57,915 nt of DNA from a virus, in the IMG/VR virus record IMGVR_UViG_3300008459_000050, positions 1 through 57,915 of that record. One strand, 5' to 3'. The translations under genes and the position numbers were made by a program. Positions 16,354 through 24,020 of the stretch are shown piece after piece; position 1 is the first letter of the stretch, and the number at the start of each line of letters is the position of its first letter. A model generated the notes under the pieces. That model made no database searches, was not told where the DNA came from, and saw nothing but the letters and a program-made list of their open reading frames with translations.

Positions 16354-16712
16354 TGTTTTTTACCTTTAACACCTAGTGTTTGTTCTAATTCCTTTCTAAA
16401 ACGTTTTGGATCTTCCTTCGACATCTTTTTATATTCTTGTTTTTTTGTGTTTTCTTCAGCAGCTAACTTACATTTTGTATATTCTGTTTCTAAATTAATT
16501 ATTTTTGTTTTTAAAATATTCTCAAGATCATTCTTTTCTTTTGTTAGATTTATTTCTAATTCTGCTTTTTGTTTTTCAAAAGCTTCTTCAATTTTTTGAA
16601 CTTTTATTGATACTTGATTGTCTATATATTTATTTATTGTTACGACACCAAACACACAAACCACATTTACAACCGCCAACGTTATCCATAATTTATATTT
16701 CTCCCAAATCAT
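16350..16712 (-). CDS. Probable inner-membrane spanin (Rz-like)
   Basis: A 120-aa protein starting MIWEKYKLWITLAVVNVV. It has an N-terminal membrane helix (about 8-27) followed by a long charged coiled coil (about 35-90) and a basic C-terminus, the architecture of Rz-type i-spanins that disrupt the outer membrane at the end of lysis. The ATG at 16712 is preferred to the GTG at 16733 because AGGA lies just upstream and the ATG overlaps the holin-like gene's TGA. It sits between a holin-like gene and an exported coiled-coil gene. No sequence signature proves the role. Confidence 0.6.
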   Translation of the reverse strand: MIWEKYKLWITLAVVNVVCVFGVVTINKYIDNQVSIKVQKIEEAFEKQKAELEINLTKEKNDLENILKTKIINLETEYTKCKLAAEENTKKQEYKKMSKEDPKRFRKELEQTLGVKGKKQ

Positions 16713-16981
16713 AATTTTCCTGCACCTTTCCACTTGGCTGCTATATCAGCAATACCTTCCATACCGATATACCCAAGAGATATCCCAGCCCATTCGTCTG
16801 GTGTTATCTTGCCAAAAGCAAGAAATGCGGAAGACACAATCCATACAAGCAATTTTCTAGATATTAACTTTTCAGTTATTATATCTAGAACGCCTCTATC
16901 GTTTGCATCTTCACGCATTTCGTCTTTTATCTCTTTTTCTACATCTTTAAGTACACTTACTTCTTTCTTTTGTCGTGGCAC
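16709..16981 (-). CDS. Holin-like small membrane protein
   Basis: A 90-aa protein with a charged N-terminus (KDVEKEIKDEMREDANDRG). Two hydrophobic segments follow, LLVWIVSSAFLAFG (about 44-57) and WAGISLGYIGMEGIADIAA (about 64-82), and the tail is short and basic. The second segment (YIGMEGIADIAAKWKG) resembles small phage holin-like proteins. Holins permeabilise the inner membrane to time lysis. It initiates at GTG (16981): GAGGAA, at the very end of the SbcDC gene, lies 9 nt upstream, and the nearby ATG is out of frame. No soluble endolysin gene is visible next to it. Confidence 0.6.
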   Translation of the reverse strand: MPRQKKEVSVLKDVEKEIKDEMREDANDRGVLDIITEKLISRKLLVWIVSSAFLAFGKITPDEWAGISLGYIGMEGIADIAAKWKGAGKL

Positions 16982-16985
16982 TCAT

Positions 16986-19900
16986 TTATTCCTCCACGAA
17001 TGCGTAACCGTCCTTTCTGTTGATAACGATTTGTTTGTCTACGCATTCTTTTAGACTGTCAAGATGAGAAATAATAATAACTGTCTTGAAGTATGACTTA
17101 ATTAGTTCCAACATACGAATAAAACCAGACATATTTTCTTCGTCAAGTGCCGTACCGGGTTCGTCCATCAGGAAAATGTCACTGGTTGGCAAAGAAGTTA
17201 CACTAATAAGTGCAAGACGAATTGCTGTTGAAGCTAGTGTTTTCTCTGCTCCGCTGCCCATTTCCAGTGGACGAGGCTCACCATTAGGATGTTTAATCAT
17301 TATATCTAATTTATCATCATCATTTTCAAGATATATTTGAAAATCAACAATACTATTTAATATTTTTGCTATTTCTTCATTGATTGCGGGTAGTTTATTC
17401 TTGATAATTTCATAAGAAACACCACTTGGATGCATACATTTAAGGTAAAGATCGTATGCTGAGTATTGTTGTCTTGTTTGTTCCAGTTCTTCTTTCTGTT
17501 GTTTTAGAATTTCTATCTTTTGTTTTAGCGAACCTTGTTTTTTATAGAAATTAACTAGATTTTCTTCGTGAACTAGATAGGAACCTTTGGCTGATGCTAG
17601 ATTGGATTCCAACGAGCGAAGACTTTTCTTTAATTCATCCATTTTTTGGATAATTTCAAGATTTTTTTCTTGTTGTTGGAATTTTTCTTCATCAATTTCT
17701 AGCTGTCTCTTTATTTTTTCAATTGATAGCAGATTGTCAGATATTTTTAGATTGTTTTTGAGGATTTTGTCTTCTGTTTCACGTTGTTTCTTCTTGACTT
17801 CAACCAATTTATTGAAATTGTTAGTAGTTTTTTCATCGAGATCACTGTAACTATCATTAAGACTACTAAAATTGTCCCTATGAACTGACAGTGTTGCTTG
17901 GTCGTCAGCCATTTTTTCTTTAGCTTGGAAGGCGTCCTTAATGAACTTGCAACTGGTGAACTGATTGCCACAGGGAATATCCTCAAGAAGTTTTAGTTTG
18001 TGTGAATAACCTTTGATATTTGACTCTAGAGATTTGATATCTCTGTCCAAAACAGACATCTCATCTCTTATTTTATTTAATTTTTCATTATTTTCTAATA
18101 GTTCCTCTTCATTAACTAGCTTAGTAAAGCTATCAAGTTTATCTTTTAGAGTATTTAATTTTAAATTCTCTTCTTTGCTTGATTCAATGCTGGATTGTAG
18201 ATTATTTAAGCTATTTTTAGCGGCTGCAATTGAATTATGAAGTTTAAAGTACTCAGCTGCATCTACTGGGGATGCATTTAATTTATCTTTTACTTCTTTG
18301 ACTTCATCTTTTAGTGTCTCAATCTTCTTTTTATAGTCCTCAATAGAATTTTGTTCTTCAACGATAGAGTTATTAGCTCCAATTAGCTCTAGTTCGCTTG
18401 TTGTTATCTCTCTATCAAAGTTATTACCTTCTAGTTTCTTTAGAAGAGCTTTTAACTCTGCGCTTTCTTCTTTAGCTAACTTAAATTTCTTGTCAAAGAT
18501 TTCAAGATCAAGGAATTTTGCTAGGATTTCTTTACGTTTTGTTGAACCTTCAGAAATAAAGGATAAATAACCAAATTGACTAGCCATGGATGTTAAAAAG
18601 AAATCATCTACTGTTCCAAAATACTTACGAATTGTTTTATCCGTATCGTTTCTATCTAATCCATTAAGCAAACCAGAATCAGAAGTAAACTCTACTGTAG
18701 TTTTAGCTTCAGTTGTTGTAGTGCCTTTTAGTTTTTTAGTATATTTTTCAGAAGTTCTGTTAATTTCATATGTATTTCCATCAATTTCTATCTCAACCCT
18801 AGCATTTCCTTTATCTTTGTCTTGATTAATAACGTTTAGGTTTTTTCTATTGTTTTTAGAGGTTGTATTATAGACAGAATAAAGAAGCGAGTCAATAATC
18901 GAAGACTTTCCAGAAAAATTCTTTCCTAGAATACCAACAACTCCATTCAAATTTTCAAAATTGATAGAATTACCCTCTCCGTAATTAAAAAGATTATCCC
19001 ATTCTAGCTTTTTTAACTTCCATTTAACATTTCGTAGTGTTTCATCTGTATCTTCAACCATAGCTGAGAATTTATTGTTTAAATTAACAACTTTCTCCAT
19101 TACATCTTCTTCAGCTTTGTAGTCCTTTAGGAAATCACGGATTAATTTCTCTTGGACCTGACGATCGCGTAGATTTTCATTGTTTGAAACGATATCTGAG
19201 ACATTTTTAGCATTTGAGCTTGATGAAAGCGCCTTATTTACAAAAGATACTGATTCTGGATTGAAACGATTCTTGATAATATCGGTTGCACGCTTGATTT
19301 TCTCAAGTGAAATGTTTTTATTTGTTAAGATACGTACTCTTGAACCATCTTTTACGTCAATATCTGGGGGATTTCCTTCGTTATCTAGTTCAATTGTTAG
19401 ATATGGTTTAGGATTTGGAATAATGTAGTGCTTACATGAAAAATTATCTTTATCCTGAATATCCCAGATAAGAAAACCTTTATCATCATCCTCGCCAAAT
19501 GACCCCTGTACGGTTGATCCGGGATAACGAACCTTTCCTTCAGTGTCCATAATTTGATTACTTTTGTGAATGTCTGCTAGAAATGCGTAATCATGGCCTT
19601 CAAGAGCATTTATATTATGCTCACCATTATCTAAAGTAAATCCACCATCTGTTTTAGCTCCAGAGATAGCTCCATGATATAGTGCAATATTAATTTTTGT
19701 TGGATCTGATGGTTTTTTCCAGTTTTCTTCATCAAGACGGCTAAGAATATTTAGATTTACCTTATCATTTAGCTGATGTTCTTGTGAATATTTAAAAAGT
19801 GTCAGGTTTGATGAATTAATTGCGTTAACAATAGGAGAAATAGCATCAGTTCTTGTGTCATTTTTCAAATTAACGTCGTGGTTGCCTAGAATAATGTATG

Positions 19901-20117
19901 TTGGTGCAATCTCCGATAATGAACGAAGAAAATCAGTCGTCATTTGAACAAATTCTGGACTAATCTGTGTTTTTGTATGAGCAATATCTCCACAGTGAAT
20001 GATATAATCGACTTTTTCTTTACGTGCTATGTTATAAATTTGTTCAAATACTTGCTTAAATTCATCATGTCGCTTTAGGTTTAAAATATGTGTATCACCT
20101 AAATGTAAATATTTCAT
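16986..20117 (-). CDS. Fused SbcD-SbcC (Mre11-Rad50; T4 gp47-gp46) recombination nuclease
   Basis: A 1043-aa single chain. Residues 1 to about 330 form a Mre11-type phosphoesterase: GDTHI (7-11), GDIAH, GNHD (about 78-81), YHG and LADIH. The Rad50 ATPase follows: Walker A GKNFSGKSS (398-406), long coiled coils with a hook carrying CGNQFTSC (Cys716/Cys723), signature MGSGAEKTLAS, and Walker B IFLMDEPGTALDEEN with a switch His in ISHLD. In T4 these are two genes acting together in end resection and recombination-dependent replication. The hook is Cys-x6-Cys, not the usual CxxC. The ATG at 20117 has GGAGG 4 nt upstream; the longer TTG frame runs through a terminator hairpin and is rejected. Confidence 0.93.
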   Translation of the reverse strand: MKYLHLGDTHILNLKRHDEFKQVFEQIYNIARKEKVDYIIHCGDIAHTKTQISPEFVQMTTDFLRSLSEIAPTYIILGNHDVNLKNDTRTDAISPIVNAINSSNLTLFKYSQEHQLNDKVNLNILSRLDEENWKKPSDPTKINIALYHGAISGAKTDGGFTLDNGEHNINALEGHDYAFLADIHKSNQIMDTEGKVRYPGSTVQGSFGEDDDKGFLIWDIQDKDNFSCKHYIIPNPKPYLTIELDNEGNPPDIDVKDGSRVRILTNKNISLEKIKRATDIIKNRFNPESVSFVNKALSSSSNAKNVSDIVSNNENLRDRQVQEKLIRDFLKDYKAEEDVMEKVVNLNNKFSAMVEDTDETLRNVKWKLKKLEWDNLFNYGEGNSINFENLNGVVGILGKNFSGKSSIIDSLLYSVYNTTSKNNRKNLNVINQDKDKGNARVEIEIDGNTYEINRTSEKYTKKLKGTTTTEAKTTVEFTSDSGLLNGLDRNDTDKTIRKYFGTVDDFFLTSMASQFGYLSFISEGSTKRKEILAKFLDLEIFDKKFKLAKEESAELKALLKKLEGNNFDREITTSELELIGANNSIVEEQNSIEDYKKKIETLKDEVKEVKDKLNASPVDAAEYFKLHNSIAAAKNSLNNLQSSIESSKEENLKLNTLKDKLDSFTKLVNEEELLENNEKLNKIRDEMSVLDRDIKSLESNIKGYSHKLKLLEDIPCGNQFTSCKFIKDAFQAKEKMADDQATLSVHRDNFSSLNDSYSDLDEKTTNNFNKLVEVKKKQRETEDKILKNNLKISDNLLSIEKIKRQLEIDEEKFQQQEKNLEIIQKMDELKKSLRSLESNLASAKGSYLVHEENLVNFYKKQGSLKQKIEILKQQKEELEQTRQQYSAYDLYLKCMHPSGVSYEIIKNKLPAINEEIAKILNSIVDFQIYLENDDDKLDIMIKHPNGEPRPLEMGSGAEKTLASTAIRLALISVTSLPTSDIFLMDEPGTALDEENMSGFIRMLELIKSYFKTVIIISHLDSLKECVDKQIVINRKDGYAFVEE

Positions 20118-20126
20118 CAATCCTCC

Positions 20127-20159
20127 AAAATAAAAACCCTGCTGTTTTGAGCAGCAGGG
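20127..20159 (-). terminator. Strong intrinsic terminator directly before the SbcDC ribosome site
   Basis: On the minus strand, CCCTGCTG-CTCAAAA-CAGCAGGG is a perfect 8-bp GC-rich stem, followed by TTTTTATTTT. The T-run ends at 20127 and the GGAGGA ribosome site begins at 20126. It follows the 260-aa gene (stop at 20196) and leaves no room for a promoter between itself and SbcDC. Confidence 0.85.
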
Positions 20160-20195
20160 CAAGTATACAACAACTTAATTTTTAGTTCAACTACT

Positions 20196-20978
20196 TTATT
20201 TTCTTCTTAGCGCTGGACCTAGACCGAAGTTAATAATTCTTTCTTTAACAATATGCAGATCAGGTTTACCAGTTGTTGCTTGATAAAAGTTATCATCTGG
20301 GTAGAATTCTGTAGGATCTGGTGGATCTTCCTCTCTAAATTTCCTATCTCTCTCGTCAGCAAATTTCAAAACGTTATCTTTTATTTCTTGTTTGTTTGAC
20401 AGAGATATATTTTCTAATGCACCTAACAGTCCAGAAATATCCCCACCGCGCTGTAGATATCCTTCCATGTCCATATTAAATTGTTTATCGTTGTTGACAG
20501 AAAAACGTAGAACACTGCTTATAAATTGTTCTGGACTGTCAATGTTTTCACTGATACCTTGCTTTAGGTTCTTTTTATCTATATTATGTGGACCTTTTCT
20601 GGTATCTTCCTGATCTTGCCTTGATACACTATAGTTTGCCGCTTTGACTCTTGAATTATCGTCCATATTTGAAGGATATCTACCAAATGCTCCAATGTCT
20701 CTTTCTTTACCTTGTTTAAATAACCTAACCATATTATTATGGGTTTCAATTGCCTTTACAAGCGATTCAGAAGCCATAATATCTTTTGTTAAGTAATCTA
20801 TAGCTTGATACCATTTAATACCTAAGCTTTCTAGGTCGCTTTTTAGATTTTTTAGACTCTCTGGATCTGTTTGTTCATTGTATCTAACGTATGTTCTAAT
20901 AATATTAGATATTAGATCGTCATCTGGTCCTTTTAGACCTTCTTTCATGTTATTGTTTTTAATTTTTATTTTTATCAT
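20196..20978 (-). CDS. Hypothetical protein between primase and SbcDC
   Basis: A 260-aa, charged, mostly helical protein, MIKIKIKNNNMKEGLKGPDD..., with no recognised domain. The C-terminal third is rich in Asp/Glu and Pro (REEDPPDPTEFYPDDNFY) and ends in basic residues. It starts 4 nt after the primase stop, in the replication/recombination group, and is followed by a strong terminator. Whether it belongs to replication or to the virion cannot be told from sequence alone. Confidence 0.75.
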   Translation of the reverse strand: MIKIKIKNNNMKEGLKGPDDDLISNIIRTYVRYNEQTDPESLKNLKSDLESLGIKWYQAIDYLTKDIMASESLVKAIETHNNMVRLFKQGKERDIGAFGRYPSNMDDNSRVKAANYSVSRQDQEDTRKGPHNIDKKNLKQGISENIDSPEQFISSVLRFSVNNDKQFNMDMEGYLQRGGDISGLLGALENISLSNKQEIKDNVLKFADERDRKFREEDPPDPTEFYPDDNFYQATTGKPDLHIVKERIINFGLGPALRRK

Positions 20979-20982
20979 GGTT

Positions 20983-21924
20983 TTAGATACTCATTATTTT
21001 GTTAATTAAGAAATAATCCGTATCTTTAATTAGTTTTGCTTTACTTTTACGTTCTAAAAATTCTTCATGTGACATATCGCCAATATCTTTATCTGCTGGT
21101 ATGTCTATTTTATATACTTCTGCGTCATAATTTAGCAAATCTTTTATTAACTTCTCTGCCTTTTTCTCAGCATCTGGATCTAATCCGATGTAGATAGCTG
21201 GGTCGTGTCTAATGATTTGCTTAAAGATTCTGGAATTTTCTCTAAGCGAGGAACCAAGAATAGGGATAGCATTTTTAGCTTTAATTGCGTCAAAAACTCC
21301 TTCAACGATTGTAACATCTTCACTCCAATCAATATATAGTTCGTTAAATATAAGATCTTTTTTAGTATCAGGGTTTAAATATCTTTTCCAATTATCTTCA
21401 TATGTTCTACCAACATAGTAATTTACTTTACCGTCTAAATTAAATGATGGAATAATGACTCTTCCTTCATATTCGCCAGATACTGCATAACCAATCTTCC
21501 AATTAATAATATCTTGCTTAGTTAAGCCTCTTTCTTTTAGATATCTTTTTGCTGGATAAGCTGTAATACTTGTTTCTTTATTACACAGTGATTGAAATTC
21601 ATCTGGCAACTTCAGAACTACTTCTTTTTCTTCTACTACTTCCTGCTGTTGAAAAATTCTTTCGTAATCATTTATTTCAATGATTCCACAAAGCTCATTC
21701 CATTGTTGTAGCTGTGAATAATTACCAAGACGTTTGATAATTCTTGCTAAATTTGGTGTTGACCAATCACAACTCCAACATTTAGCTGCATTTTTAGTTA
21801 TATTTACACTAAATTTTTTCTTACTATGATCGTTAAATGGACACTTGAAGAGTAATTCTTTACCTGATTGGTAATAGCTTCCTAGTATTTGTTCCAGTAT
21901 CTCTATTTTTTTTGTTTCTGACAT
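20983..21924 (-). CDS. DNA primase (DnaG-type, zinc finger plus TOPRIM)
   Basis: A 313-aa primase. The N-terminal zinc-binding motif has Cys28, His33, Cys49 and Cys52 (CPFNDH ... CWSC), as in CHC2-type primases. The TOPRIM catalytic core shows VTIVEGVFDAIKA (Glu208) and YIGLDPDAEKKA (Asp249, Asp251). It makes RNA primers for lagging-strand synthesis and would work with a DnaB-like helicase not seen in this window. It overlaps the RuvC-like gene by 22 nt. The length fits T4 gp61-type phage primases, which lack the helicase domain. Confidence 0.92.
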   Translation of the reverse strand: MSETKKIEILEQILGSYYQSGKELLFKCPFNDHSKKKFSVNITKNAAKCWSCDWSTPNLARIIKRLGNYSQLQQWNELCGIIEINDYERIFQQQEVVEEKEVVLKLPDEFQSLCNKETSITAYPAKRYLKERGLTKQDIINWKIGYAVSGEYEGRVIIPSFNLDGKVNYYVGRTYEDNWKRYLNPDTKKDLIFNELYIDWSEDVTIVEGVFDAIKAKNAIPILGSSLRENSRIFKQIIRHDPAIYIGLDPDAEKKAEKLIKDLLNYDAEVYKIDIPADKDIGDMSHEEFLERKSKAKLIKDTDYFLINKIMSI

Positions 21925-22433
21925 TGTATAAAGCCCGCCTTGGCAATAACATAGGAGTCAGCACGATCATAGACTCCTTTCTTTGCGTTACCATGGGCAG
22001 TATACTCCACCTTGAAGGTGGGTTCAAGTGCTAAGATATTTTTTAGCACGATTTCTTTTGCATTCTGGCCTTTTTCTATTTTGATACCAAGAGCTTTTCT
22101 TGCAGTTGAAGCTCCGATGTATTCTGGCTCTATTTCAAAAACTTCATTACAGATCCAAGATACGATTCCGTTAAATTTTCCGAGCAAAAGTATAACTTGG
22201 GCGCTGGACAATCCAGGACGAAAGGCGCTTAATGATTGCTCGATGAACACATGACGTATATTAAACAAATTTTTAATTTCTGTCAACTTATTTTTTACTT
22301 GTGATGCTTTTTTAAAGATTGTATCATTCTTTTTAGAAGTTAAATCGATTGCTTCATTATATAAAACAAAACCATCATCTCTAAGAACAGTAACACCAGT
22401 GATTGAAGTACTTATATCTAAACCAAGTATCAT
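21903..22433 (-). CDS. RuvC-like Holliday junction resolvase
   Basis: A 176-aa RNase H-fold nuclease. Acidic active-site residues are visible: Asp6 in LGLDISTSITG, Glu65 in VFIEQSLSAF, and Asp156/Asp159 in VYDRADSYVIAKAG. Such enzymes cut four-way DNA junctions; T4 uses the unrelated gp49 for debranching before packaging. The start at 22433 is chosen because its ATG overlaps the upstream stop (TAATG). The longer frame from 22466 would overlap the upstream gene and lacks a better ribosome site. It is followed directly by the primase. Confidence 0.85.
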   Translation of the reverse strand: MILGLDISTSITGVTVLRDDGFVLYNEAIDLTSKKNDTIFKKASQVKNKLTEIKNLFNIRHVFIEQSLSAFRPGLSSAQVILLLGKFNGIVSWICNEVFEIEPEYIGASTARKALGIKIEKGQNAKEIVLKNILALEPTFKVEYTAHGNAKKGVYDRADSYVIAKAGFIQCQKQKK

Positions 22434-22651
22434 TATGTTTGCTCGTTTGTAAACTTTTCTGGCCATATTGCTTTTGCTATCGCTTGTACTTTAGCATCTG
22501 CTGAACTTATGTCATCATTTACTGTATATGAAGTCCTGTGAAAACTTGAGGCTATTATTTCTTCATTTTTCTTTATTATAATAATTTCTCTGACTTGAAT
22601 TATATTATTTATTATTTCAATTTTATCTATTTCTTTTGTTTCAGTAAGCAT
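22433..22651 (-). CDS. Small tail-associated hypothetical protein
   Basis: A 72-aa protein with the pattern IIQVREIIIIKKNEEIIASS, then FHRTSYTVNDDISSADAKVQ and AIAKAIWP. I recognise this pattern from small proteins encoded just after tail-fibre genes in many phages. The role is unknown; a fibre-tip or assembly role is often guessed. It lies between the receptor-fibre-like gene and the RuvC-like gene, and its TAA overlaps the next ATG. Confidence 0.75.
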   Translation of the reverse strand: MLTETKEIDKIEIINNIIQVREIIIIKKNEEIIASSFHRTSYTVNDDISSADAKVQAIAKAIWPEKFTNEQT

Positions 22652-22658
22652 TTTATCC

Positions 22659-23273
22659 TTATTTTGTTAAATATGATGAAAATACATAATATGTATCAAC
22701 TAGTATAGTTGAATCTTTTTCAAATTTAATTTCTGTATTAGTTATTGCAGCTGGTATCATATAATCACCTGTAGCATTAGATTTGTCTGGGGCGATAGTT
22801 ACTGTTGCTATAGATTCTGCTGCAAAAGGTAATCCAAGTATTTTGGATTGTGCTGATGAACTTAAATTATTTGTAATAGCGTTACGAACATTGCACCATA
22901 TATTAACTAATTTTCCTATTTTAACGTACTTAGCATTATCAAAAATAGGATCAGGTGTCCAACCAGATCCACCTTCAATTGGTGTCCATCTTCCATACTC
23001 ATAATCGTCTAGAAAACTACCAGAAATAGTTCCAGTTCCTCCTGTAGACATACCAAACTCTATGCCACCATTAGTACTTATGTTTATTTTATTTGTAAAT
23101 GTATTAACAGAACTAATATTAGAGCCAGTAATTGTTTGAAATATTCCTAACGAAGAATTAACCCCAGAAGAAGCTGTAAGGTTAGAACCATTTACAGTTA
23201 GTCCTTCTATTTTTCTTTCTGTTGCAACAACTTTATTTCTAATTCTTGAAAATTCTGATTCATTTATAGACAT
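22659..23273 (-). CDS. Tail-fibre-like protein with a C-terminal receptor-type domain
   Basis: A 204-aa Gly/Ser/Thr/Asn-rich protein. The helical start (MSINESEFSRIRNKVVATER) is followed by beta-rich repeats. The segment DDYEYGRWTPIEGGSGWTPD, then YVKIGKLVNIWCNV, closely resembles the DDYEEGTWTP...YTKIGxLV motif at the ends of many marine phage fibre proteins. It probably forms part of a trimeric fibre or its tip and contacts the host surface. It is one of four consecutive fibre-like genes. Confidence 0.75.
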   Translation of the reverse strand: MSINESEFSRIRNKVVATERKIEGLTVNGSNLTASSGVNSSLGIFQTITGSNISSVNTFTNKINISTNGGIEFGMSTGGTGTISGSFLDDYEYGRWTPIEGGSGWTPDPIFDNAKYVKIGKLVNIWCNVRNAITNNLSSSAQSKILGLPFAAESIATVTIAPDKSNATGDYMIPAAITNTEIKFEKDSTILVDTYYVFSSYLTK

Positions 23274-23282
23274 TTAACCAAC

Positions 23283-23873
23283 CTACAGTACATAACTTTC
23301 TGGATTTTCATTTACTGCTATTAATTTATATAAATCACCTGTACTTAACGCTGGGGCGTATATTTTAACCCACACTTCATCATTCAAAGATCCACTCTGC
23401 ACCAAATTCACCGCTATCAAATCATTCACCCAATTGCCATCTTCCTTCACTGTAACATTGATATTGATAAAGTTAAAGGAATCAATATTAAAAGCTGATT
23501 TTCCGTATTGTACTGCTGGTAATTGGACTTGTGCATACCCCTCAGTGTCAAAATTACCTGTTAGTTGATATCTGAGTCTTTTATAGGCATCAGATGAGTT
23601 ATTAAAACTAGTATCTACAGCATGGAATGCTTGATCTATATTATATTGACCTTGTGAAGAAGTAACTATATTTAAATTAATAAATGATTCTGTTGTTTTT
23701 GTATTTAAATTAGGTGTATATACTGAAGAACCAAAGATTGGAAGAGAGGAGCTAACATGACCAGCAGAAATTGTTCCAGAGACTTGAAAAAGTAGATTAT
23801 CGCTTGTATCTCTTTTTATTATTTGTTTCTTTGTGAGGAGGTCTGTAAGAACTTTAACTGGTTTTGTTGCCAT
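23283..23873 (-). CDS. Hypothetical virion or fibre protein
   Basis: A 196-aa beta-rich protein, MATKPVKVLTDLLTKKQIIK, then Ser/Thr/Asn-rich sequence including LLFQVSGTISAGHVSSSLPI, a style typical of fibre N-terminal parts. It is the first gene after a strong hairpin terminator (23963-23994), so it may begin a new transcript. The upstream strip holds TATAAAAAATA about 25 nt before the start, a loose match to a T4-type late promoter. A tail-fibre or collar component is likely; no specific family is recognised. Confidence 0.7.
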   Translation of the reverse strand: MATKPVKVLTDLLTKKQIIKRDTSDNLLFQVSGTISAGHVSSSLPIFGSSVYTPNLNTKTTESFINLNIVTSSQGQYNIDQAFHAVDTSFNNSSDAYKRLRYQLTGNFDTEGYAQVQLPAVQYGKSAFNIDSFNFININVTVKEDGNWVNDLIAVNLVQSGSLNDEVWVKIYAPALSTGDLYKLIAVNENPESYVL

Positions 23874-23954
23874 TAACTTATTCCAATCTTATTTTTTATA
23901 CGTTAATTAGTTTTATATTAGATATACAACCATATATAGATTGATTTTTATCAT

Positions 23955-23994
23955 AAATAAACGGAAGGAGAACGGATTACTCCACTCTCCTTCC
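23955..23994 (-). terminator. Long GU-containing hairpin terminator after the Hep_Hag fibre gene
   Basis: On the minus strand GGAAGGAGA-GT-GGA-GTAA-TCC-GT-TCTCCTTCC folds into a 14-bp stem closed by a GNRA-type loop (GUAA), followed by a T-rich tract. The two GT/GT steps are G-U wobbles on the minus-strand RNA but A-C mismatches on the plus strand. The minus-strand transcript is therefore the form kept foldable. It follows the stop of the 406-aa gene by 27 nt. Confidence 0.85.
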
Positions 23995-24020
23995 ATTATA
24001 GCATCGATTGTATTGTTATT

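Noticed and set aside
20118-20162. Upstream extension of the SbcDC gene from a TTG
   Set aside because: The extra 15 codons are the terminator hairpin and the ribosome-binding site read as protein.
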